From the NCBI GenBank assembly GCA_031271755.1, contig JAISVB010000038.1:23519-87518 (forward strand): 64,000 nt of DNA, in the 5' to 3' direction. The notes beneath the pieces are model-generated. The model was not told where the DNA came from, searched no databases, and saw only the letters and a list, made by a program, of their open reading frames with translations. Every line of letters begins with the position of its first letter. The stretch's first letter is position 1. Below, one piece after another: positions 56,724 through 64,000 of this stretch. Source of the DNA: Culturomica sp. GTDB lineage: Bacteria > Bacteroidota > Bacteroidia > Bacteroidales > Marinifilaceae. The position numbers and the translations under genes are program-made.

Positions 56724-57863
56724 TTATTCGGCGCGAACACAACGTACGGAGTAGCCGGGGCTCCGGCCGAGGTTGGTCTGGACGGCATTACTGCTATCGA
56801 AGCTCAGGCTCCAAGCGAGGCTGGAACCACCGGGTGAACTTGAATAGTAGTACCCGCTGCTACCTGCATTGCTGAGCGAACCGTACTTGATGTCGCGGTA
56901 ACCGGCAGCAGGAAGAAAGATGGAGTTACCGGAAATTTTGTCGGTAAACTTCCTGCCGTTGACACTGTTCAGCGTAGTCCACACGTTAGTGACTTTGTCC
57001 GTGGCAAGCAAGGCGTCAAGCTCATCAGAGGTAGGCACCCGCCAACCGGACGGACACGGGTCGTTAGCGGCTGCCCATGTATCGCCGGAAGGAGTGGTGT
57101 AGTCCCAACCGGTTACGCTGCCTGTGGAAGGCCAACCCTTTTTGCGGTTCCACTGGTAAAACATCCCGGCGGATTCGGGAGTAGCGACAAAGGTGCCGGG
57201 AGCATCTATGTTGCACCCAGCCCAATACACGCCGTTGATGAGTACACCGGCGGCGGAGATGGGACGCTCCGCTATGGTTACAGTACAGGTGGCGGTTTTA
57301 TTTCCATTATTGGTTTTGACCGTGATGATGGCTGATCCCAATGCTTTGGCGGTCACCAAACCGCTGCTGTTTACGACAGCTTTGGTGGTATCGCTGCTGC
57401 TCCATATAAGGGATTGATCGGTGGCCCCTGTGGGTTGCACGGTGGCGATAAGCCGTACCGTGTCGCCCACATACAACGTGGCGGAAGACGTGTTCAACAA
57501 CACGTCGGTAACGGAAACCGGATTCACCGTCACCGCACAACTCTTGGTGTGATTGCCATCAACGGTTTTGACGGTGATGGTGGCACTTCCAGGCGATTTG
57601 GCGGTCACCAAACCGCTGCTGTTTACGACAGCTTTGGTGGTATCGCTGCTGCTCCATGTAAGGGATTGATCGGTGGCCCCTGTGGGTTGCACGGTGGCGA
57701 TAAGCCGTACCGTGTCGCCCACATACAACGTGGCGGAAGACGTGTTCAACAACACGCCGGTAACGGAAACAGAGACGGGGCTGTCGTCTTTGGAACAGGA
57801 GGTGAAAAGCACTGCTGCGCATACGGCGATGCAAAACAAGGCGGCGGAAAGATGTTTGTTCAT
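56724..57863 (-). CDS. Lipoprotein with two Big_2 domains and a FISUMP (Fib_succ_major) C-terminal domain; candidate DGR target
   Basis: A 379-aa surface lipoprotein; the ATG at 57863 starts MNKHLSAALFCIAVCAAVLF and a lipobox TSC (Cys22). Two Big_2 Ig-like domains follow (about residues 35-115 and 120-200), near-identical in DNA. The C-terminal ~170 residues are a FISUMP/C-type-lectin-like domain (VLINGVYWAGCNID, DPCPSGWRVPTSDELDALL, FLPAAGYRDI, ending SVRCVRAE). The last ~45 codons are dominated by codons ending in C or T where related DGR proteins have Asn. The likely controlling switch is the IR-bounded region at 57946-58166. Role unknown; binding of a surface or host ligand is an inference. 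Confidence 0.88.
   Translation of the reverse strand: MNKHLSAALFCIAVCAAVLFTSCSKDDSPVSVSVTGVLLNTSSATLYVGDTVRLIATVQPTGATDQSLTWSSSDTTKAVVNSSGLVTAKSPGSATITVKTVDGNHTKSCAVTVNPVSVTDVLLNTSSATLYVGDTVRLIATVQPTGATDQSLIWSSSDTTKAVVNSSGLVTAKALGSAIITVKTNNGNKTATCTVTIAERPISAAGVLINGVYWAGCNIDAPGTFVATPESAGMFYQWNRKKGWPSTGSVTGWDYTTPSGDTWAAANDPCPSGWRVPTSDELDALLATDKVTNVWTTLNSVNGRKFTDKISGNSIFLPAAGYRDIKYGSLSNAGSSGYYYSSSPGGSSLAWSLSFDSSNAVQTNLGRSPGYSVRCVRAE
57345..57518 (-). repeat. Copy A of a tandem 252-bp-spaced Big_2 repeat
   Basis: 174 bp that match 57597-57770 with two mismatches (CATATAAGG versus CATGTAAGG, ACGTCGG versus ACGCCGG). The period is 252 bp, 84 codons. It encodes the core of the second Big_2 domain. 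Confidence 0.95.
57597..57770 (-). repeat. Copy B of the tandem Big_2 repeat
   Basis: Partner of 57345-57518, encoding the core of the first Big_2 domain. Identity of 172 of 174 bases points to a recent duplication or ongoing gene conversion. Confidence 0.95.
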
Positions 57864-57945
57864 GTGAATTGAGATTAAGGTAAATTTATTGGAATGTATT
57901 GAAATTTTCTTCTTTAGATCTTTGTTTTTGGGCATGCATACACTT

Positions 57946-57966
57946 CCATTAAGCATGTACGTGTTT
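57946..57966 (+). repeat. Left arm of the putative invertible promoter segment
   Basis: 21-bp arm beginning CCATTAAGCATGTACG and ending TGTTT. Its reverse complement is found at 58146-58166 with one mismatch. The two arms bound a 221-bp segment (arms included). Confidence 0.85.
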
Positions 57967-58075
57967 TGGGAGTCTGGTTCACCGGGGCATGCCGAAATAT
58001 TGCAGCACAGTTTATCTACCGGAAAAATGCAATGCTGTTTCCGTCCGCCTTTCCCGTAAAAAATCAAAAAAATAG

Positions 58076-58107
58076 TTGTGATCTTACAATTTTTAGCTCT
58101 ATCTTTG
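58076..58107 (+). promoter_or_regulatory. Promoter inside the IR-bounded segment, pointing away from the lipoprotein
   Basis: TTG (58076-58078), a 21-nt spacer and TATCTTTG (58100-58107) give a good Bacteroidota promoter on the plus strand. In the other orientation its -7 box would fall at 58005-58012 on the minus strand, with a leader of about 135 nt to the lipoprotein ATG. No TAnnTTTG box is found on the minus strand between 57864 and 57945. Confidence 0.7.
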
Positions 58108-58145
58108 CAGAGCAGTTTGTGTAATTTGTCTGTTTTACATGCCGG

Positions 58146-58166
58146 AAACACATACATGCTTAATGG
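58146..58166 (-). repeat. Right arm of the putative invertible promoter segment
   Basis: Reverse complement of the arm at 57946-57966, 20 of 21 positions matching. Confidence 0.85.
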
Positions 58167-58477
58167 GCACCTGATTTACTCTTTCTTTCATTCTCTCCCC
58201 CAAAACTTGAGGTGTTGCCCCTGCATAAGGATGTGAAAATTTGTCTTAATTTTTCCAATTAAATTATCTGATTAAACTCGAACATGGTACGACGATGGTA
58301 CGACCGAGGTCCGAGGGAGGTGGAGGGGAAGTTTGGGGAGGAAAAATGGGGGAGGAAAAATACAATTATCTATGAAAAAAATAAAAATATCACCTGTTTT
58401 TCCATAGATAAATACATTTATCCTGTATGAAACCCGTATGCAGACAAGCACCAAAGACAACGTACGAAAAACAATTG
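58167..58477. other. AT-rich intergenic stretch with G-runs and an inverted repeat
   Basis: No gene is apparent. It holds a duplicated ATGGTACGAC (58284-58303), a G-rich tract with runs of three to five G at 58314-58353 that could form a quadruplex on the plus strand, and a 9-bp inverted repeat TTATCTATG (58366-58374) / CATAGATAA (58403-58411). It lies between the putative invertible segment and the promoter of the nucleoside phosphorylase gene. Confidence 0.6.
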
Positions 58478-58509
58478 TTTGGAAGATAAATCGAACATTG
58501 CTATATTTG
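58478..58509 (+). promoter_or_regulatory. Promoter of the uridine phosphorylase gene
   Basis: TTTG (58478-58481), a 20-nt spacer and TATATTTG (58502-58509), an exact match, 20 nt before the ATG at 58529. This gene therefore has its own promoter and does not need the one inside the invertible segment. Confidence 0.75.
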
Positions 58510-58528
58510 AAGTCTTTTAAAAGGCTCT

Positions 58529-59410
58529 ATGGATGACCCTATTTCAGCTTCGGAACTGATCGTGAACGACGACGGGACGGTTTTTCACCTGCACCTGTTG
58601 CCGGAAGAGTTGGCGGATACGGTGATCTTAGTCGGCGATCCGGGACGGGTGGAGCTGATCGCCGCGCAGTTCGACCGGGTGGAGGTCAAAAAAAGCAACC
58701 GGGAATTCTATACGGTGACCGGACGCTGCAACGGGAAACGGATCTCCGTCGTCTCCACGGGGATCGGGCCGGACAACATCGACATTGTGCTGAACGAATT
58801 GGATGCATTGGCCAACATCGACCTCGGAACCAAAACAGTCCGTCAACAGAAAAAAAGCCTCACGCTGGTACGGATCGGTACCTCCGGTTCGGTACAGGCC
58901 GACATCCCCGTCGGCTCGTTCCTCCTCTCCGAAAAAAGCATCGGAACAGACGGCGTGCTCCGCTTCTACGCCGGGAACCGGGAAATTTGCGACCCGGAAT
59001 TCGAAGAAGCATTCATCCGGCATTGCGGCTGGAATCCCGAATGCGCCCGCCCGTACGCGGTGAACGCCTCTCCGGAATTGACCGCCCGCCTGCACAGCGA
59101 AGGAGTTACCTGCAAAGGGATCACCCTCACCGCCGTCGGATTCTACGGCCCACAGGGACGGGTGTTGCGGCTCCCGCTGAGCATGCCCGGGATCAACGAC
59201 CGGATCACCACCTTCCGCCACCGCGGGCAGCGGGTAACCAACTACGAAATGGAGAGCGCCCCCATTACCGGACTGAGCAACCTGCTGGGACACCGGGCTG
59301 CCACCATCTGCCTGATCATCGCTAACCGGATCACCGGCGAAGCCTCCGCCGATTACAGCGGAAACATGCATAAGCTGATCCGGTACACCTTGAAAAAACT
59401 GACCGAATAA
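58529..59410 (+). CDS. udp: Nucleoside phosphorylase (uridine phosphorylase type)
   Basis: A 293-aa purine/uridine phosphorylase-family enzyme that splits uridine with phosphate. Phosphate-binding VILVGDPGRVELIAAQFD, then STGIGPDNIDIVLNEL, RIGTSGSVQADIPVGSFLL and NYEMESAPITGLSNLLGHRA (the substrate-binding Glu-Met-Glu motif) are clear. The N-terminal extension (ISASELIVNDDGTVFHLHLLPEELAD) is common in the Bacteroidales form. It probably works downstream of cytidine deaminase in pyrimidine salvage. Confidence 0.92.
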   Translation: MDDPISASELIVNDDGTVFHLHLLPEELADTVILVGDPGRVELIAAQFDRVEVKKSNREFYTVTGRCNGKRISVVSTGIGPDNIDIVLNELDALANIDLGTKTVRQQKKSLTLVRIGTSGSVQADIPVGSFLLSEKSIGTDGVLRFYAGNREICDPEFEEAFIRHCGWNPECARPYAVNASPELTARLHSEGVTCKGITLTAVGFYGPQGRVLRLPLSMPGINDRITTFRHRGQRVTNYEMESAPITGLSNLLGHRAATICLIIANRITGEASADYSGNMHKLIRYTLKKLTE

Positions 59411-59439
59411 AAATAAAACCACTTATAAAACAAAACATT

Positions 59440-59913
59440 ATGATACAGCGCATACAAACTCTCTACCTACTGCTCACCGGGATCTGTACCGGCCTGCTCT
59501 TTTTCTTTCCGGTCACACTCATCGGCCTGCCTGTCGGGGATCTCGGGAAAACAATTTGGAGCCACCTCTACACGTACAAATACATCATGCTGGAATCGCC
59601 CTCCATACCGATCGACCACAATTGGTACGCCCTCTCCCTCAATATAGCCACCACCGCCCTGGCGTTCCTGACCATCCTCTGTTATAAAAAACGCCTGTTG
59701 CAACTGCGATTGTGCATCGTCAACATCATCCTGATGATCGGGCTGCTGGTGCTGATCATCATACAGTCCCGTCAAATCAGCCTGCCGGCCGGCGAATGGC
59801 ATTTGATGCCCGTTTACTGTGCTCCGGTCATCGGGATCATCCTGACCTGGCTGGCGGCCCACGGGATCCTCAAAGACATCACCCTCTTGAAATCTTACGA
59901 CAGAATTCGATAA
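59440..59913 (+). CDS. DUF4293 family membrane protein
   Basis: A 157-aa inner-membrane protein with four hydrophobic helices (LYLLLTGICTGLLFFFPVTL, SLNIATTALAFLTIL, LCIVNIILMIGLLVLII, VYCAPVIGIILTWLAAHGI). The opening MIQRIQTLYLLLTG is the DUF4293 signature, a family confined to Bacteroidota. Function unknown. It sits 30 nt after udp and 27 nt before the C69 peptidase gene, suggesting a shared transcript. Confidence 0.92.
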   Translation: MIQRIQTLYLLLTGICTGLLFFFPVTLIGLPVGDLGKTIWSHLYTYKYIMLESPSIPIDHNWYALSLNIATTALAFLTILCYKKRLLQLRLCIVNIILMIGLLVLIIIQSRQISLPAGEWHLMPVYCAPVIGIILTWLAAHGILKDITLLKSYDRIR

Positions 59914-59939
59914 ATCACTGTAAATTAAAACCATCGTAT

Positions 59940-61637
59940 ATGAAAAAAATCTTCCTCTTCATTGGAGTGATCGTGGCAGCCGGCCAGACGGAATTGTCAG
60001 CTTGCACCAACTTCCTGTTCACCAAATCGACCACCCGGGACGGCTCCACTTCGGTTACCTACGCCGCCGACTCCCACGCCCTTTTCGGAGAGCTCTACCA
60101 CTGGCCTGCGGCAGATTGGCCGGAAGGCAGCATGTTGAACATATACCGGTGGCATTCGGGCGAGTACCTGGGACAAATTCCCCAGGTTCGCCACACCTAC
60201 AATGTCATCGGCAACATGAACGAGCACCAGTTGGCCATCGGTGAAACCACCTACGGAGGCCGGCCGGAATTGGAAAACCAAAGCGGCGCCATCATGGATT
60301 ACGGCAGCCTGATCTACATCACACTGCAACGCGCGGCCAATGCCCGGGAAGCCATTGTGACCATGGTGGAACTGGTAGAAAAATACGGGTATGCCAGCAG
60401 CGGCGAATCCTTTTCGATCAGCGACCCGGACGAAGTGTGGATCATGGAGATGATCGGCAAGGGCGAAGGCGAAAAGGGAGCCGTATGGGTAGCCCGGATG
60501 GTGCCGGACGGATATGTGTGCGCACATGCCAACCAGGCCCGGATCACCACTTTTCCGTTAGACGGCAAAACATCCATCTCTTCGGACAAACTGAAAAACA
60601 TTTACAACAAAGAGGTGACAACCGTTTACGCCAAGGATGTGGTTTCGTTCGCCAAGCAGAAAAATTTCTATCCCCAGCAGGCCAAAAACAGCGATTTCAG
60701 TTTTTCGGACACGTACAATCCGGTAGATTTCGGGGGAGCCCGGGGATGTGAGATCCGGGTGTGGGCTTTTTTCAACGAACTCAGCAGCGATATGGCGCCC
60801 TATTGGGGGTATGCCACAGGAACGGACATCAAACGGGACGAAAAAGGGTATGCCCTCAACCGCATGCCTCTTTGGATCAAACCGAACCGCAAAGCAGATG
60901 TGCTGGAGATCATGGATTTTATGCGGAACCACTTGGAAGGTACGGAATTAGACATGCGGAAAGACCCGGGCGCCGGCCCGTATGAATGCCCCTACCGCTG
61001 GCGGCCGATGAGCTATACCGTGGATGGAAAAGAGTATGTGATGGAGAGAGCCACGGCCACCCAGCAGACCGCCTTTTCCTTTGTAAGCCAAAGCCGGAGC
61101 TGGTTGCCGGACGAAGTGGGCGGTATTCTCTGGTTCGGCGTAGACGATGCCGCCAGCAGCGTCTATTTCCCGATGTATACCGCTTCCACCCGGACGCCCG
61201 CCTCCTTTGCCGCCGGGAACGGAAGCATGAATCAATTCACCGGCGACGCCGCGTTCTGGGTGTTCAACCAGATGACCAACTTCGCCTATTCGCGTTACAA
61301 CGTGATCCACCCGGACATCCGGAAGAAACAGAAAGATCTGGAAACCAAATACCTGGCATATTCGCAGGTGACGGATGCCGCCGCCATGAGCCTGATGGAA
61401 CAGAACCGGGAAACCGCCGTGGAGTTCCTCACCGATTTCTCGTGCAACACGGGAGATCAGTTGACAAATACCTGGCGCGACCTGTACGGAACGCTCTTTG
61501 CCCGGTACATGGACGGAAATATCCGCACCATCGTGCCCGGAGAGAAGGATCCGAAGGTGACCAACACCCCGCATCCCGAAGCATACCTGCGCTCCATCAT
61601 CGAATACATGGGCGACAAACAGGAAGTAGTAAAATAA
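59940..61637 (+). CDS. C69 family dipeptidase
   Basis: A 565-aa exported peptidase of the PepD/C69 (Ntn-hydrolase) family. The ATG at 59940 starts a signal peptide, MKKIFLFIGVIVAAGQTELS, and cleavage before Cys22 would expose the N-terminal nucleophile (A-CTNFLFTKSTTRDGSTSVTY). YNVIGNMNEHQLAIGETTYGGR, SFSISDPDEVWIMEMIGKGEG and VCAHANQARIT are also conserved in the family. The upstream frame from 59712 lies inside the DUF4293 gene and is rejected. Confidence 0.93.
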   Translation: MKKIFLFIGVIVAAGQTELSACTNFLFTKSTTRDGSTSVTYAADSHALFGELYHWPAADWPEGSMLNIYRWHSGEYLGQIPQVRHTYNVIGNMNEHQLAIGETTYGGRPELENQSGAIMDYGSLIYITLQRAANAREAIVTMVELVEKYGYASSGESFSISDPDEVWIMEMIGKGEGEKGAVWVARMVPDGYVCAHANQARITTFPLDGKTSISSDKLKNIYNKEVTTVYAKDVVSFAKQKNFYPQQAKNSDFSFSDTYNPVDFGGARGCEIRVWAFFNELSSDMAPYWGYATGTDIKRDEKGYALNRMPLWIKPNRKADVLEIMDFMRNHLEGTELDMRKDPGAGPYECPYRWRPMSYTVDGKEYVMERATATQQTAFSFVSQSRSWLPDEVGGILWFGVDDAASSVYFPMYTASTRTPASFAAGNGSMNQFTGDAAFWVFNQMTNFAYSRYNVIHPDIRKKQKDLETKYLAYSQVTDAAAMSLMEQNRETAVEFLTDFSCNTGDQLTNTWRDLYGTLFARYMDGNIRTIVPGEKDPKVTNTPHPEAYLRSIIEYMGDKQEVVK

Positions 61638-61638
61638 A

Positions 61639-61670
61639 TTTGGCGGGGAAAAATAAATTTTCTATTTTTG
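61639..61670 (+). promoter_or_regulatory. Promoter of rplS
   Basis: TTTG (61639-61642), a 20-nt spacer and TATTTTTG (61663-61670) match the consensus exactly. The leader before the ATG at 61804 is about 125 nt long. Confidence 0.75.
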
Positions 61671-61679
61671 CTGCCCGAT

Positions 61680-61803
61680 TGAGTAATATAAGGGTTCCTG
61701 ACGGCCCGGTGGAATATTACAACAGAGTAAAATACGTACGCAATCTCTTACACAAAGGCTCAGGCAGTAATATTGCGTTCGATAATGTCATAAAAAGAGA
61801 AAC
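61680..61803 (+). promoter_or_regulatory. Candidate structured leader of rplS
   Basis: The leader contains near-complementary segments GGAATATTAC (61711-61720) and GTAATATTGC (61768-61777), 9 of 10 bases pairing, around a loop region. Ribosomal-protein leaders that bind their own product are known in several phyla, including L19 leaders. The structure here is suggestive only. Confidence 0.35.
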
Positions 61804-62157
61804 ATGGACTTCATTAAAATTGCAGAACAGGCGTTCGCAAACGAAAATCAGGTTGAGCATCCTGCCTTTGGGCCGGGAGACACCATCAGCGTACATTACA
61901 AGATCATTGAGGGGAACAAGGAACGTATCCAGATCTTCCGCGGCGTGGTGATCCAGATCAAGGGGACAGGCGTCACCAAATCCTTCACGGTACGGAAGAT
62001 GTCCGGAAATGTCGGCGTAGAGCGTATCTTCCCGATGAATTCACCTTACATCCGGGAGATCGAGATCAACAAAGCCGGTAAAGTAAGACGGGCGCGGATT
62101 TACTATTTCCGGAACCTGACCGGTAAAAAAGCCAAGATCAAAGAGAAAAGATCGTAA
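61804..62157 (+). CDS. rplS: 50S ribosomal protein L19
   Basis: A 117-aa ribosomal protein at the 30S-50S interface. [55 protein letters not shown] and [22 protein letters not shown] are the L19 consensus. The gene stands alone, with its own promoter and terminator, without rpsP or trmD. Confidence 0.97.
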   Translation: MDFIKIAEQAFANENQVEHPAFGPGDTISVHYKIIEGNKERIQIFRGVVIQIKGTGVTKSFTVRKMSGNVGVERIFPMNSPYIREIEINKAGKVRRARIYYFRNLTGKKAKIKEKRS

Positions 62158-62176
62158 CCGTTGCGGTTGTAAAAAT

Positions 62177-62208
62177 AAAAGCCTTGCAGTTCATTGCAAG
62201 GCTTTTTT
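62177..62208 (+). terminator. Rho-independent terminator after rplS
   Basis: Perfect 12-bp stem AAAAGCCTTGCA / TGCAAGGCTTTT with a 6-nt loop, followed by more T, 20 nt after the rplS stop. Confidence 0.92.
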
Positions 62209-62262
62209 ATTTTTTTTACATTTGTGAATTATGAAAAAGAAATAACTACAACCACACATACT

Positions 62263-64000
62263 ATGAAAACAAACGAAACGATCCGGAAAGCCCGGGAAAA
62301 AGCCGAAAGCTGGCTGAGCAGCGCTTACGACGAAGCCACCCGGAAGAGTGTGCAACACTTGTTGGACGCCGCCGATCCGACCGAATTGATCGACTCTTTT
62401 TACAACGACCTGGAGTTCGGAACAGGAGGTTTGCGGGGCATTATGGGAGCGGGTACGAACCGGATAAACATCTACACGGTGGGCGCTGCTACCCAGGGTT
62501 TCGCCAACTACATCAACCGGGTATTCCCCGATGGGCCGAAATCGGTTTGCATCGGTCACGATTGCCGGAACAACTCCCGCTACTTTGCGGAAACAACGGC
62601 CGCTATCTTTTCCGCCAACGGGATCACGGCCTATCTGTTCGAAGATCTGCGCCCTACCCCCGAAATGTCTTTTGCCATCCGGGAATTGGGATGCAAAGGC
62701 GGGGTGATCATCACCGCCTCCCACAATCCGAAAGAGTACAACGGATACAAAGCCTATTGGGAAGACGGTTCCCAACTGGTTCCCCCACACGATAAAAATG
62801 TCATTGCAGAGGTGAAAAAAGTGCAGGCGGCCGACATCAAATTCACCAAAGTGCCGGATAAGATCCTCTCCTTGGGGGAAGCGTTCGACCGGAAATTTTT
62901 GGACAAGGTGAAGAGTCTGAGCCTCTCCCCCGGCGCCATCCAACACCGGCACGACCTGAAAATCGTCTTTACCCCGCTGCACGGCACCACCTACCGGCTG
63001 GTTCCCGATTCGTTGCGGAACTGGGGTTTTACCCATGTGACCACGGTTTCGGAACAGATGATCCCGGACGGAAATTTCCCGACGGTGGAATCCGCCAATC
63101 CGGAGGAGCCGGCCGCCTTTAAAATGGCGTTGGACAAAGCCCGGGAAATAGACGCCGAACTGGCCATGGCCTGCGACCCCGACGGCGACCGTTTGGGGAT
63201 CGCCGTCAAGAACGACGCCGGGGAGTGGATCCTGCTGAACGGCAACCAGGCCAATATCATCTTCACCTATTACATACTCCTGAGGCGCAAAGAGCTGGGG
63301 ATGATCAAAGGGAACGAGTACACCGTCAAAACCATCGTTACTTCGGAACTGATCAAAGAGATCGCCGAAAAGAACCGCGTGACCTGTTACGATGTGTACA
63401 CCGGTTTCAAATGGATCGCGGATGTGATCCGGAAAAAAGGCCCCGACGGCTTCATCGGAGCGGGCGAAGAGTCGTTCGGGTTTATGCCGGGCGCATTTAC
63501 CCGGGACAAGGACGCAGTCTCTTCGACCTCCCTGATGGCGGAGATAGCCGCCTGGGCCAAAGATAACGGCAAAACGTTGTTCGGCCTGTTGAAGGAGATC
63601 TATGCCACGTACGGATTTTCGCAGGAAAAGATGATCTACATGGTGCGGAAGGGGTTGAGCGGAGCGCAGGAGATCAGCGACATGATGACCAATTTCCGGC
63701 ACCACACCCCGGAACGCATCAACGGCAGCCGGATCGTCGTCAAAAAGGATTATGCCGACCTCAGGGAGAAAAACCTGCTCACCGGCGAGGAGAAGGCGAT
63801 GGATTTTCCGGGCGCCAGCGACGTTTTGCAATTCTTTTTGGAAGATGGTTGCAAGATCTCTGTCCGGCCGTCCGGCACCGAACCGAAAATCAAGTTCTAT
63901 TTCGAGGCCAGGGCTGCCATGGGTTCCGTCGCCGATTTCAACAAGGCGCAGCAGGAAGCAAACGCCAGGATCGACGCAATGGCCAAGGATCTGAAACTCT
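62263..64000 (+). CDS. Phosphoglucomutase/phosphomannomutase (3' end outside the window)
   Basis: Alpha-D-phosphohexomutase open from the ATG at 62263 to the window edge, 579 codons, close to the expected full length of about 582. Visible: FGTGGLRGIMGAGTNRIN, the phosphoserine loop GGVIITASHNPKEYNGYKAYW, metal loop AMACDPDGDRLGIAVK, sugar-binding GAGEESFGFMPGAFTRDKDA and the phosphate-binding SVRPSGTEPKIKFYF. It interconverts hexose 1- and 6-phosphates for glycan precursors. The antisense frame (62191-63831) is a shadow. Confidence 0.95.
   Translation, partial: MKTNETIRKAREKAESWLSSAYDEATRKSVQHLLDAADPTELIDSFYNDLEFGTGGLRGIMGAGTNRINIYTVGAATQGFANYINRVFPDGPKSVCIGHDCRNNSRYFAETTAAIFSANGITAYLFEDLRPTPEMSFAIRELGCKGGVIITASHNPKEYNGYKAYWEDGSQLVPPHDKNVIAEVKKVQAADIKFTKVPDKILSLGEAFDRKFLDKVKSLSLSPGAIQHRHDLKIVFTPLHGTTYRLVPDSLRNWGFTHVTTVSEQMIPDGNFPTVESANPEEPAAFKMALDKAREIDAELAMACDPDGDRLGIAVKNDAGEWILLNGNQANIIFTYYILLRRKELGMIKGNEYTVKTIVTSELIKEIAEKNRVTCYDVYTGFKWIADVIRKKGPDGFIGAGEESFGFMPGAFTRDKDAVSSTSLMAEIAAWAKDNGKTLFGLLKEIYATYGFSQEKMIYMVRKGLSGAQEISDMMTNFRHHTPERINGSRIVVKKDYADLREKNLLTGEEKAMDFPGASDVLQFFLEDGCKISVRPSGTEPKIKFYFEARAAMGSVADFNKAQQEANARIDAMAKDLKL

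Noticed and set aside
58366..58411. Second inverted repeat as another invertible element
   Set aside because: Arms of 9 bp and a spacer of 28 nt are too small for a promoter inversion; a hairpin or operator is more likely.
62191..63831. 546-codon frame opposite the phosphohexomutase
   Set aside because: Antisense shadow; the sense frame has all phosphohexomutase motifs and simply runs past the window edge.

Overview
The window reads as chromosome of a Bacteroidota species, most likely order Bacteroidales. Support comes from a short primary sigma factor of about 289 residues, repeated promoters of the Bacteroidota type (TTTG, about 20 nt, TAnnTTTG), scarce strong Shine-Dalgarno sites, Wza/Wzz-type export genes, glycosidase lipoproteins (GH20, GH109, GH29), a DUF4293 protein and a carboxynorspermidine-type polyamine pathway. 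The genes are GC-rich and tightly packed. No rRNA, tRNA, CRISPR array, transposase or integrase was recognised. All domain and family assignments come from reading the translations, not from a database search.

Layout. 1-5.1 kb: end of a small operon, peptidase T, an OPT-family peptide transporter, cytidine deaminase and a LysM glucosaminidase. 5.1-10.9 kb: a same-strand run of a GT2 glycosyltransferase, an LpxH-like phosphoesterase, a GT28-like glycosyltransferase, polyphosphate kinase and a Ppx/GppA phosphatase. 11-17.5 kb: GH20 hexosaminidase and a Wzz/Wza polysaccharide export pair. 17.5-26.5 kb: RluB-type pseudouridine synthase, LptG-type permease overlapping tgt, a DPP-IV-like peptidase, a PepD dipeptidase and an acyl-CoA ligase. 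26.5-33.4 kb: a complete minus-strand thiamine cluster (thiD-thiS-tenI-like-thiE-thiG-thiC-thiH-thiF) led by a TPP riboswitch. 33.4-42.5 kb: an internally deleted Sir2 gene coupled to an AlbA_2/Schlafen-type protein, two ABC half-exporters, a GNAT plus RLAN/ATP-grasp pair, and a PiT phosphate transporter with its DUF47 partner. 42.6-53.4 kb: carboxy(nor)spermidine synthesis, RlmD, GH109, a fucO remnant, DUF2461, an HD protein, a DNA glycosylase-like protein, a small GNAT, GH29 fucosidase, rpoD and rpmH. 53.4-64 kb: an unknown protein, an HhH/beta-barrel protein, a variable-lipoprotein locus, uridine phosphorylase, DUF4293, a C69 dipeptidase, rplS and a phosphoglucomutase that runs off the end.

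The most interesting locus is 56.2-58.5 kb. A lipoprotein has two near-identical Big_2 domains and a C-terminal FISUMP (C-type-lectin-like) domain whose 3' end resembles the variable region of a diversity-generating retroelement (DGR) target. It is followed at once by a strong hairpin that is not a terminator and by what looks like a frameshifted DGR-type accessory gene; no reverse transcriptase is in the window. Upstream, a 221-bp segment is bounded by 21-bp inverted repeats (20 of 21 matching). It carries a good Bacteroidota promoter that now points away from the lipoprotein. This is the layout of a phase-variable invertible promoter in the OFF state, so the gene may be controlled by two diversification mechanisms.

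A second theme is two mini-genes, a Sir2 family member and a FucO-like alcohol dehydrogenase. Each appears to keep both ends of the protein while the catalytic middle has been removed in frame.
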